DNA of 58,991 nucleotides, from positions 1 to 58,991 of the forward strand of contig JBPOJN010000003.1 of assembly GCA_052033505.1 (NCBI GenBank), in the 5' to 3' direction. Within the stretch, counting starts at the first letter, position 1; the number at the start of each line of letters is the position of its first letter. The stretch comes from JBPOJN01 sp052033505 (GTDB lineage: Bacteria > UBA10199 > JACPAL01 > GCA-016699445). Made by a program: the position numbers and the translations under genes. The notes below the pieces were generated by a model. That model was not told where the DNA came from and made no database searches. It saw only the letters and a list, made by a program, of their open reading frames with translations. Shown here in pieces: positions 16,559 to 24,647 of this stretch.

Positions 16559-16562
<4 letters not shown>
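15153..16562 (+). CDS. Sigma54-dependent NtrC-family response regulator 2
   Basis: 469 aa. The receiver domain is intact: VLIVDDDESH, phosphoacceptor Asp54 in VLADLKIAG, Thr in VIVMTDGGS and Lys in YVLKPVTD. The AAA+ domain has GESGTGKEL, GSFTGAQ (sigma54 loop), IFLDEIGEI and FREDLLYRLNV. The C-terminal helix-turn-helix segment GNVSLASERAGMDRSNFKKIIKKY resembles the Fis-type domains of two-component activators. Its stop overlaps the start of the third regulator by 4 bp. The AAA+ domain is clearly similar to that of its neighbours, so the trio probably arose by duplication; DNA-binding helices differ, suggesting different target promoters. Confidence 0.95.
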
Positions 16563-17932
<1,370 letters not shown>

Positions 17933-17933
17933 C

Positions 17934-19199
17934 TTGCCCTCTTTTTTTTCTTCTTACGACGGCTTCATCGCGCAGTTGGCCGACCACGAGTATTTCGGGC
18001 AAAAATTGGGCTTGGATCGCATGCAGGAAACGATGGAGCGCTTGGGACGTCCGGAAAACTCCTTTCGGTCCATTCACGTCGCCGGCACGAACGGCAAAGG
18101 CTCGACCGCGGCCATGCTGGCTTCCGTTCTACGGACCGCCGGATACCGTGTCGGCCTCTACACCTCACCCCATCTCGAAGACTTCCGCGAGCGCATCCGT
18201 ATCGGCGAGGACATGATTTCCGAAAAAGACGTCATGGAATTAGCCGCGTTGGTCGAATCGACCGCGAAAGCGGAAGGTGCCCCCGGAGAAGGTTTAACTT
18301 TTTTCGAGACGTCGACGGCGATCGCTTTTTTGTATTTTGCGCGGGAAAAAGTCGATTTCGCGGTCGTCGAAGTTGGACTGGGCGGGCGTTTGGATGCGAC
18401 GAACGTGATCACGCCGCTCGTGTCCATCATTACGTCCATCGGCCACGATCATCAGCAGCATTTGGGTCCGACGCTTCGCGATATCGCGCGCGAAAAAGCC
18501 GGCATCCTGAAACCCGGAGTCCCGCTCGTCGTTGGGGGGGAGAGGGACGTTCCTCCGGAGGCTTTTGAAGTGATCCGGGATGAAGCGGCGGGAAAGCATC
18601 CGGCATGCGCCGTTGTTTCGCCGGATCCGATTTCCGAAAACACGGTCGTCTCGTTAAAAGGCGAACACCAAAGACGGAACGCCGCCGCCGTGAAAACGGC
18701 CCTCCGTATTTTAAAAGAAAAGCACGGGGTCGAGATCAATGAAAAAGAGATGGAGAAAGGGTTGAACTGTACCTCGTGGCCGGGCCGTTTGGAGACCGTC
18801 ACGACCGAGCCGTGGATCCTTCTCGACGGCGCCCACAATCCCGAAGCTATGCGCGTCGTGCGCGAGTATCTGGATGCTCACCGCGCAGGCCGCCGCGTCC
18901 ACGTCGTTTTCGCCGCCATGGCGGACAAGGATTACGCTTCTGTTTTTCATGAAATAGCTCCGCTTGCCGACGACGTCCTGCTGACGCGCGTAAATTTGAA
19001 ACGCTCCGCAGCCGCGGAAGATTTAGCCGCCGGCATTTCCGTGGATTTTAAAAACCCGAAAATCTTTCCCGACGTCGAGTCTGTCTTCGCGTACGTCCAA
19101 AAGCTTCCCAAGGCCGATGTCGTTTTGGTCACGGGGTCATTTTTTTTGGTGGGCGAATTTCGAAATTTACAAAAGAAGACGATGCTTTTTAGTCAATGA
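17934..19199 (+). CDS. folC: Folylpolyglutamate synthase / dihydrofolate synthase
   Basis: Adds glutamate to dihydropteroate and to folates, an ATP-dependent Mur-ligase-type reaction in the cytoplasm. The P-loop GTNGKGSTAAML lies at residues ~45-56, followed by GLYTSPHLEDFRERI, FFETSTAIAF, VEVGLGGRLDATNV and SIGHDHQQHLG; the C-terminal part has LLDGAHNPEAM. Length 421 aa is normal. The start is TTG directly after the stop of the third regulator (1 bp gap), with no strong Shine-Dalgarno, so translation probably depends on coupling. Its end overlaps the convergent coiled-coil gene by 7 bp. Confidence 0.95.
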   Translation: MPSFFSSYDGFIAQLADHEYFGQKLGLDRMQETMERLGRPENSFRSIHVAGTNGKGSTAAMLASVLRTAGYRVGLYTSPHLEDFRERIRIGEDMISEKDVMELAALVESTAKAEGAPGEGLTFFETSTAIAFLYFAREKVDFAVVEVGLGGRLDATNVITPLVSIITSIGHDHQQHLGPTLRDIAREKAGILKPGVPLVVGGERDVPPEAFEVIRDEAAGKHPACAVVSPDPISENTVVSLKGEHQRRNAAAVKTALRILKEKHGVEINEKEMEKGLNCTSWPGRLETVTTEPWILLDGAHNPEAMRVVREYLDAHRAGRRVHVVFAAMADKDYASVFHEIAPLADDVLLTRVNLKRSAAAEDLAAGISVDFKNPKIFPDVESVFAYVQKLPKADVVLVTGSFFLVGEFRNLQKKTMLFSQ

Positions 19200-19561
19200 G
19201 GTGTCCGCGAACGCTCTAAAGCTTCCACGCGAAGCCGCAACTCGGCGACTTCCTTTTCCAGCCGCTGCAATTCTTCCCGAGTCGCCATCCGGTCGAGTTT
19301 GGATTCGATCCGTTTGAGTTGGTGGTTGATGACGATGTATTCCTGATTTAACGTCTCGTGCTTGGAGTAAAGATCCAAAAGATAGCCGCGAATATCCGTG
19401 ATCTCTGACTGTATTTTCCCTATTTCGTTTTCAAGTCGGTTAAAACGTATGTCGATAGCGTCGAATTTCGGGCCGATCATTTCATTATAAAATCGAACCA
19501 AGCCCGAGTAGGTAAGGGCTTCCTCTTTTTTCGATTTTTCCTTCATAGTATGTCCTTCCAC
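19193..19561 (-). CDS. Small coiled-coil protein, unknown
   Basis: 122 aa, hydrophilic and almost wholly helical. From about residue 38 it shows heptad patterning (FNRLENEIGKIQSEITDI, then KRIESKLDRM and EELQRLEKEVAELRLRVEAL), the mark of a long coiled coil. No signal peptide, membrane segment or catalytic motif is seen. It overlaps the end of the upstream M15 peptidase gene by 19 bp on the same strand, so the two are likely coupled. I do not recognise the family; small coiled-coil partners of this kind also occur beside phage lysis genes. Confidence 0.65.
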   Translation of the reverse strand: MEGHTMKEKSKKEEALTYSGLVRFYNEMIGPKFDAIDIRFNRLENEIGKIQSEITDIRGYLLDLYSKHETLNQEYIVINHQLKRIESKLDRMATREELQRLEKEVAELRLRVEALERSRTPH

Positions 19562-20127
19562 ATTTTTTCCAAACCAAGACTTCGGGTGAGGCTCTTGACT
19601 CTAGAGAGTTGGTTTTGATGGAGCAATTGAAAATGCGGACGGTCACGTTTTTTCCAGTCGCCTCCCCACTGAAGCCCCACGGATTTGCCGATTTTGCCGA
19701 GTTTTTCCCAATCGTGTTTTTCATCCCACGACGGCTGGTTTTTGTCATTCCGGAAGACGACATCCACGGCGAGTCCGTAATTATGAAAAGAATTGCCCGG
19801 CTTCGCGCCCGTGACTTTTTGGTCGCCTTCATAAAGTTTCTTCTGGCGCTCCAAGGACCGGAATCCTTCGAAGATCTGGGGGCGCAATCCTTGGCACTCG
19901 GCTTCGAAAAGCAGGCGTTCCGTACGTTTCTTAAGTTCCGGATGGATTTTGCCCGAAGAGAGTACCCCTTTTGGGTCGAGTTCTTTCAAATGTTGGGCGG
20001 AAAACAATTCAAACGAATCCTGAGAGCCCCCCGGCACCGTCGGAGGCGTCGCGAAGCGGCCCTCCGCATGATGAATGATGGCGTCCAAGAGACCGATGTT
20101 TTTGAGTACCGTTCTGACGAGTTCCAT
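19543..20127 (-). CDS. M15-family peptidase (endolysin-like)
   Basis: The central region matches zinc D,D- or L,D-peptidases of family M15 that cut peptidoglycan peptides: FEGFRSLERQKKLYEG, then GNSFHNYGLAVDVVF with the metal-binding His and Asp (SxHxxGxAxD), and DRPHFQL with the third His. An ATG at 20127 with an excellent AGGAGG about 4-9 nt before it gives 194 aa; the longer frame upstream is rejected. No signal peptide is seen, which is usual for phage endolysins delivered by a holin and unusual for housekeeping carboxypeptidases. The gene is upstream of the coiled-coil gene and next to tRNA-Val, so a prophage remnant is possible; no other phage gene is present. Confidence 0.85.
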   Translation of the reverse strand: MELVRTVLKNIGLLDAIIHHAEGRFATPPTVPGGSQDSFELFSAQHLKELDPKGVLSSGKIHPELKKRTERLLFEAECQGLRPQIFEGFRSLERQKKLYEGDQKVTGAKPGNSFHNYGLAVDVVFRNDKNQPSWDEKHDWEKLGKIGKSVGLQWGGDWKKRDRPHFQLLHQNQLSRVKSLTRSLGLEKMWKDIL

Positions 20128-20466
20128 AAAATCCTCCTGATCCCCGCAAAAGCAAGGAGGGGGCCACAGGAAAAATAAGAGGAATTTGGATTTGCGGATG
20201 TAAAAGGGTTCGAAAATCAAACCCTGACGTCCGTTCTTCAAACGTCACTTCAAGGATTGACGGATTTCAACCGCCGCCTCCGAAAGTTTTATTGACACTC
20301 TCAAAACCCCAGCCTAAAAACGCCAGCCTTTACGATAGCTTAAGCAGTCGTCGTAAAATTCATTTTTAAATTCTTCCTATGAAGAACGCGCAAAAGTGAA
20401 CGGAGAAGGGTCCCCCTTCGAAGCGAGCGATCCATTCGCGGAGTTACAGATGGGGTTGTTGTGGAA
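20128..20466. other. 339-bp intergenic region upstream of tRNA-Val
   Basis: No credible protein gene. It holds, on the plus strand, a candidate promoter (20292-20320), an inverted repeat TTTACGA / TCGTAAA (20329-20335 and 20351-20357) placed where transcription would begin, and a short hairpin GAAGGG-TCC-CCCTTC (20405-20419). This is the leader expected for the tRNA-Val-thrS-infC operon. A small RNA within it cannot be excluded. Confidence 0.5.
20292..20320 (+). promoter_or_regulatory. Candidate sigma70 promoter for the tRNA-Val/thrS operon
   Basis: Perfect TTGACA at 20292-20297, 17-nt spacer, TAAAAA at 20315-20320 (4 of 6). It lies about 145 bp upstream of tRNA-Val and is the best promoter match in the intergenic region. 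Confidence 0.5.
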
Positions 20467-20540
20467 GGGCGCTTAGCTCAGTTGGTTAGAGTACTTCCTT
20501 GACATGGAAGGGGTCACTGGTTCGAGTCCAGTAGCGCCCA
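20467..20540 (+). tRNA. tRNA-Val (anticodon GAC)
   Basis: 74 nt with all four arms: acceptor GGGCGCT / AGCGCCC with discriminator A, D arm GCTC-GAGT, anticodon arm CTTCC-TTGACAT-GGAAG giving GAC, and T arm ACTGG-TTCGAGT-CCAGT. The CCA end is not encoded (ACATC follows), so a CCA-adding enzyme is needed. The thrS start lies only 8 nt after the discriminator base, which means tRNA and thrS share a transcript. Confidence 0.97.
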
Positions 20541-20548
20541 CATCAATT

Positions 20549-22294
20549 ATGGTTTGTCGTCCGGGACATGAAAGCGATCCGTTGGAAAAAGTGCGCCATT
20601 CCTGCGCCCACGTCATGGCGTCCGCGGTGCAGTCTTTGTTTCCGGGCACGCAGGTGACCATCGGACCCGTCATCGACGACGGGTTTTTCTACGATTTTGC
20701 GACCGACAAACCGTTCACTCCCGAAGACCTTCAGAAAATCGAAGCGAAGATGAAGGAAATCATCGACCAAGACCTGGTCTTCGACCGCAAAGTCGTCAGC
20801 CGCGACGAAGCGGTCGCGCTCTTCGAGAAAAAGGGCGAGAAATTCAAGGTCGAGATCATCCAAAGCCTGCCGCAGAACGAAGAAATCAGCCTCTACACCC
20901 ACGGCGAATGGGAAGATTTGTGCAAGGGACCGCACACGGCACGCACGGGAGAGATCAAGGCGTTCAAGCTCCTGTCGGTGGCCGGCGCCTATTGGCGCGG
21001 GGATGAGACGCGCGAGAGATTGCAGCGCATTTACGGTACGGCTTTCTTAAATCAAAAAGATCTGGATCAATATTTAAGCCGTCTCAAAGAAGCCGAAGCC
21101 CGCGATCATCGTAAGCTCGGCAAGGAACTGGATCTTTTTTCCACCCTCGAAGAGGACGGCGCGGGACTGATCCTCTGGCATCCGAAGGGTTCGCGCATCC
21201 GCAAGGCGATCGAGGATTTCTGGCGCGAGTCGCACACGAAGGGCGGCTACGACATCGTCTACACGCCGCACGTCGCGCACCGTAGCGTTTGGAAGACGTC
21301 GGGGCATCTGGATTTCTATAAAGACTACATGTATTCCGCGATGGAAATGGAAGGCGTCGACTATCAGTTGAAGCCGATGAACTGTCCGTTCCACGTGAAG
21401 ATCTACAAGACGAAATTGCATAGCTACCGCGAACTGCCGCTGCGTTGGGCGGAATTGGGGACGGTTTACCGTTACGAGCGCTCGGGCGTATTGCACGGCC
21501 TGCTCCGGGTGCGCGGATTCACGCAGGATGACGCGCATATTTTCTGCCGGCCCGATCAGCTCGAGTCCGAAATTTCCGAAGTCCTGGATTTCTTGTTCCG
21601 CATGCTGGGAGCCTTCGGATTCAACGAGTACGAAGTCTACTTGTCGACGCGTCCGGAAAAATACGTTGGTTCCGACGAAAATTGGACTCATGCGACGAAC
21701 GCCCTGAAAAGCGCGCTCGAGTCGCGGGGCGTGGCTTACGAGATTGATCCGGGCGAAGGCGTTTTTTATGGACCCAAGATCGACGTAAAGATCAAAGATC
21801 AATTGGGCCGTGCCTGGCAGTGTTCGACCATTCAGGTTGATTTCAATCTCCCGGAACGCTTCGATCTGGAGTACGTCTCGGACGACGGTTCCCGCGTGCG
21901 CCCCATCATGGTGCATCGCGCGCTCTTGGGATCCTTGGAGCGGTTTTTCGGCGTCTTGATCGAGCATTACGCGGGCCTGTTCCCCGTGTGGTTGGCCCCG
22001 GTCCAGGCGGTCTTGATCACGATCTCGGACAAAGAGCTTGCGTACGCCGAGGAAATCGCCGCGAAGCTGCGCGAGAAGAATCTGCGCATCGAAATCGACT
22101 CGCGCGTCGAAAAGCTCGGCGCCAAGATCCGCGAGGCGGAATTGAAGAAAGTGCCCTACATGGTGATCTTGGGCGCCAAGGAACGCGAAAAGGGCGCCGT
22201 CAGCGTGCGCAGCAAGAAAAAAGGCGATTTGGGCTCCTTGTCCGTGGAGCAGTTCACGGACCTATTGAATCAAGAGAATCAGTCACGGTCTTAA
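20549..22294 (+). CDS. thrS: Threonyl-tRNA synthetase lacking the TGS domain
   Basis: Charges tRNA-Thr. The editing domain is present from the start (RHSCAHVMASAVQSLFPG, then DLCKGPHTARTGEI), then the class II core: MNCPFHVKIYK with the zinc Cys, VLHGLLRVRGFTQDDAHIF with the zinc His and motif 2 region, and HRALLGSLERF with the second zinc His and motif 3. The C-terminal anticodon-binding domain follows. At 581 aa it lacks the ~60-residue N-terminal TGS domain usual in bacterial ThrS. The start ATG 20549 has no Shine-Dalgarno and lies 8 nt after tRNA-Val; the in-frame ATG 20504 is inside the tRNA and is rejected. Confidence 0.95.
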   Translation: MVCRPGHESDPLEKVRHSCAHVMASAVQSLFPGTQVTIGPVIDDGFFYDFATDKPFTPEDLQKIEAKMKEIIDQDLVFDRKVVSRDEAVALFEKKGEKFKVEIIQSLPQNEEISLYTHGEWEDLCKGPHTARTGEIKAFKLLSVAGAYWRGDETRERLQRIYGTAFLNQKDLDQYLSRLKEAEARDHRKLGKELDLFSTLEEDGAGLILWHPKGSRIRKAIEDFWRESHTKGGYDIVYTPHVAHRSVWKTSGHLDFYKDYMYSAMEMEGVDYQLKPMNCPFHVKIYKTKLHSYRELPLRWAELGTVYRYERSGVLHGLLRVRGFTQDDAHIFCRPDQLESEISEVLDFLFRMLGAFGFNEYEVYLSTRPEKYVGSDENWTHATNALKSALESRGVAYEIDPGEGVFYGPKIDVKIKDQLGRAWQCSTIQVDFNLPERFDLEYVSDDGSRVRPIMVHRALLGSLERFFGVLIEHYAGLFPVWLAPVQAVLITISDKELAYAEEIAAKLREKNLRIEIDSRVEKLGAKIREAELKKVPYMVILGAKEREKGAVSVRSKKKGDLGSLSVEQFTDLLNQENQSRS

Positions 22295-22309
22295 GTCCCG
22301 CGGTGGGAC
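22295..22309 (+). promoter_or_regulatory. Small hairpin between thrS and infC
   Basis: GTCCC-GCGGT-GGGAC directly after the thrS stop codon, 30 bp before the infC start. It may be a processing or attenuation hairpin; the nearby T-rich stretch does not follow immediately, so a strong terminator is unlikely. Confidence 0.35.
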
Positions 22310-22339
22310 GAGATCTTTATTTTTAGCGGGAGGGTTTTT

Positions 22340-22864
22340 ATTCAGCCACGAGAACGAGAAAAAGAGCTGCGGGTCAATAACCGCATCCGGATCAATCAAG
22401 TCCGCGTCATCGACCACAACGGCCAGCAGTTGGGCGTCATCCCGACTATCGAGGCCTTGCGGATCGCGCGGGAAGCGGGGCTCGACCTCGTGGAAATTTC
22501 TCCCACGGCGGCGCCTCCGGTTTGCAAGATCCTGGATTACGGGAAGTACAAGTACGAGCTGAAGAAAAAAGCCCAGGAAGCGAAGAAGAAGCAAATCGTC
22601 GTGAAGGTCAAGGAAGTCAAGATGAGGCCTGTGACCGACGAACACGATTTTCAATTCAAGCTCCGACATATCAAGCGGTTCTTGGAGGAGGGTGACAAGG
22701 TCAAAGTGACCGTCGTTTTCAAGGGACGCGAAGTCGTCTACACCGACCAGGGACGTGCGGTCATGAAAAGGATCGCTGAAGAGGTCAAGGAAACGGCGAA
22801 GATCGAGAGCTCGCCCACGATGGAAGGCAAGAACATGTATATGATCGTGTCGCCCATCGCTTAA
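22340..22864 (+). CDS. infC: Translation initiation factor IF-3 with AUU start
   Basis: IF-3 binds the 30S subunit, prevents 50S joining and checks the start codon. The frame extends upstream of any ATG/GTG/TTG likely to be used: from ATT 22340 it reads (M)QPREREKELRVNNRIRINQ, the known IF-3 N terminus, giving 174 aa. GGGAGGG at 22328-22334 lies 5 nt before this ATT. An AUU start is a hallmark of infC in many bacteria and lets IF-3 repress its own synthesis. Family motifs are LDLVEISPTAAPPVCKI, a lysine-rich linker KKKAQEAKKKQ and the C-terminal domain ending KNMYMIVSP. The neighbours are the classic thrS and rpmI. Confidence 0.95.
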   Translation: MQPREREKELRVNNRIRINQVRVIDHNGQQLGVIPTIEALRIAREAGLDLVEISPTAAPPVCKILDYGKYKYELKKKAQEAKKKQIVVKVKEVKMRPVTDEHDFQFKLRHIKRFLEEGDKVKVTVVFKGREVVYTDQGRAVMKRIAEEVKETAKIESSPTMEGKNMYMIVSPIA

Positions 22865-22893
22865 AACGAATATTATCAGGATAAGGAAAAATT

Positions 22894-23097
22894 ATGCCCA
22901 AACTCAAAACCAATCGCGCCGCCAAAAAGCGGTTCAAACTCAAGAAGTCCGGAAAGATCAAGCGCAAGAAGGCCAACCGCCGTCATATTCTGACGTCGAA
23001 AGCCAAAGGCCGTAAGGTCCGCCTGCGCCAAGACGCCTACGTGAATGACGCGGACGCAAAGTCGATCCGCCAACTCTTTCCGTACGGCGCCAAATAA
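22894..23097 (+). CDS. rpmI: 50S ribosomal protein L35
   Basis: 67 aa, very basic: MPKLKTNRAAKKRFKLKKSGKIKRKKANRRHILTSK is read across the N-terminal half and matches L35 throughout (quoted here only as KTNRAAKKRFK and RRHILTSK). AAGGA lies before the ATG. It sits between infC and rplT, the universal order. In E. coli the rpmI-rplT mRNA is repressed by L20; no matching structure was modelled here. Confidence 0.97.
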   Translation: MPKLKTNRAAKKRFKLKKSGKIKRKKANRRHILTSKAKGRKVRLRQDAYVNDADAKSIRQLFPYGAK

Positions 23098-23123
23098 CAA
23101 AACAGATTCGATAAGGAGAATTT

Positions 23124-23468
23124 ATGCCTCGTGCCAAGGGTGGTTCTAAAACCCGTCAAAGAAGAAACCGTATCTTAAAACAGGCGAAAGGATTTCGCGG
23201 CGCGAAATCGCGGTTGACCCGCCAGGCGACCGAAGCCGTCAAGCGCGCCATGCGGTTCGCGACCCGTCACCGGAAACTGCGCAAGCGCGATTTCCGCAAG
23301 ATGTGGATCGCGCGCTTGGGTGCGGCCGCCAAGGAGAATGGAACCTCTTACGCGAAGCTGGTCGGTGCGTTGACGAAGGCCAAGGTGGGACTTAATCGCA
23401 AGATGCTGTCGGAATTGGCCATCCATAATCCGAAGGCTTTCGCGAAGGTCGTCGAAGCCGTTAAGTAA
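23124..23468 (+). CDS. rplT: 50S ribosomal protein L20
   Basis: 114 aa basic protein needed for early 50S assembly. Starts MPRAKGGSKTRQRR, followed by KQAKGFRGAKSRL and RDFRKMWIARLGAAAKENG, all diagnostic for L20. AAGGAG precedes the ATG. The usual second residue pattern is MPRVK; Ala at position 4 is a mild variant. It is followed after 45 bp by pheS, with a small GC hairpin in between. Confidence 0.97.
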   Translation: MPRAKGGSKTRQRRNRILKQAKGFRGAKSRLTRQATEAVKRAMRFATRHRKLRKRDFRKMWIARLGAAAKENGTSYAKLVGALTKAKVGLNRKMLSELAIHNPKAFAKVVEAVK

Positions 23469-23470
23469 AG

Positions 23471-23487
23471 CGGCCTTTCGGCCGTTT
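23471..23487 (+). terminator. Weak hairpin between rplT and pheS
   Basis: CGGCC-TTTC-GGCCG followed by TTT, immediately after the rplT stop. The stem is short and the U-run brief, so it probably attenuates or protects mRNA ends and does not fully stop transcription into pheS. Confidence 0.4.
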
Positions 23488-23513
23488 CGTGGCAGGACCG
23501 GTAATCTAAATCT

Positions 23514-24647
23514 ATGTCTCGACCTTCCGACGCGTTAGCCCATACGCTTCCAACGCTTGCCGAGGTGTCGGCGCAGTTCGACCAGGATCTGCTCGGCGTC
23601 GTCACGGAGGAAGATCTTTTTCGTGTCAAATCGGCCTATTTGGGGCGCGAAGGCGCGGTCACCTCGGCCCTGAAGAATCTGTCGAAACTGTCTCCCGAGG
23701 AGCGACCCGCACAAGGTGCCCTCATCAATAGCATCAAGCAAAAGATCGAATCCGACTGCCGAGCCCGCCTCGAAGATATCGCCGCACGGAAGAAGAATCA
23801 AAAAATCGCCTCCGAGAGTTTAGATGTCACCTTACCCGGCCGGGCCGTGAATGCGGGCGGATTCCACCCGGTGGCATCCGTCTTGGAAAAGGTTGAAGAC
23901 ATTTTCGCGGGCATCGGCTTTTCGATTTTCGAAGGCCCCGAGATCGAGACGGATTTCTATAATTTCGAGGCCTTGAACATTCCCGCCCATCATCCGGCGC
24001 GGGACATGCAAGATACGTTTTACTTGGAGGGGGCTGACGCCGCCCCCCAAACCCCCGCGCTACGCACCGGCAAAGCCGATGACTCCGCGCCGCTTTCGCA
24101 TCTCCTGCGCACGCATACGTCCCCGGTGCAGATCCACGTCATGAAGAAGATGAAGCCGCCGATCCGCATGATCGCGCCGGGCGTGGTTTACCGCAAGGAT
24201 TCGGATGTCACGCACACGCCGATGTTTCATCAGGTCGAAGGATTGGTGGTCGATACGACGGTAAAGTTTTCGGAGCTCAAAGGCACCGTGACCTATTTCC
24301 TGCAGAAACTTTTCGGCGACGGCCTGAAGGTGCGATTCCGGCCCAGCTATTTCCCGTTCACCGAGCCGTCCGCGGAAATTGACCTGCAATGCGTGATGTG
24401 CCATGGGAAAAAACAGGAAACTCCCTGCCGTCTTTGCAAGGCCACCGGTTGGCTCGAAGTGGGCGGCTGCGGCATGGTCCATCCTCACGTATTCGAAAAA
24501 GTCGGGTACGACCCGAAAAAAATTACCGGCTTTGCCTTCGGCATGGGCATCGAGCGGCTGGCCATGATCCGTTACGGCATTCCCGACATCCGTCTTTATT
24601 TCGAGAACGATTTGAGATTTTTGAGCCAATTTCGGGAGGAAACGTGA
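23514..24647 (+). CDS. pheS: Phenylalanyl-tRNA synthetase alpha subunit
   Basis: Catalytic subunit of the (alpha-beta)2 enzyme. An N-terminal coiled-coil region (to ~90) is followed by the class II core: GFHPVASVLEKVEDIF (motif 1 region), FYNFEALNIPAHHPARDMQDTFY, LLRTHTSPVQIHVM, GVVYRKDSDVTHTPMFHQVEGLVV (motif 2) and FAFGMGIERLAMIRYGI (motif 3). It carries a Cys pattern CVMCHGKKQETPCRLCKATGWLE, a four-cysteine zinc-ribbon-like insertion; variants of this occur in some bacterial PheS proteins. At 377 aa it is slightly longer than E. coli PheS. The stop overlaps the pheT GTG start by 4 bp. Confidence 0.97.
   Translation: MSRPSDALAHTLPTLAEVSAQFDQDLLGVVTEEDLFRVKSAYLGREGAVTSALKNLSKLSPEERPAQGALINSIKQKIESDCRARLEDIAARKKNQKIASESLDVTLPGRAVNAGGFHPVASVLEKVEDIFAGIGFSIFEGPEIETDFYNFEALNIPAHHPARDMQDTFYLEGADAAPQTPALRTGKADDSAPLSHLLRTHTSPVQIHVMKKMKPPIRMIAPGVVYRKDSDVTHTPMFHQVEGLVVDTTVKFSELKGTVTYFLQKLFGDGLKVRFRPSYFPFTEPSAEIDLQCVMCHGKKQETPCRLCKATGWLEVGGCGMVHPHVFEKVGYDPKKITGFAFGMGIERLAMIRYGIPDIRLYFENDLRFLSQFREET

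Noticed and set aside
20504..20548. Upstream in-frame ATG for thrS
   Set aside because: It lies within tRNA-Val and has no Shine-Dalgarno; the product would carry an unrelated segment.
24389..24643. N-terminal extension of pheT inside pheS
   Set aside because: The extension reads the pheS sequence out of frame with basic, low-quality composition; GTG 24644 has GGGAGGA and gives the true PheT start.
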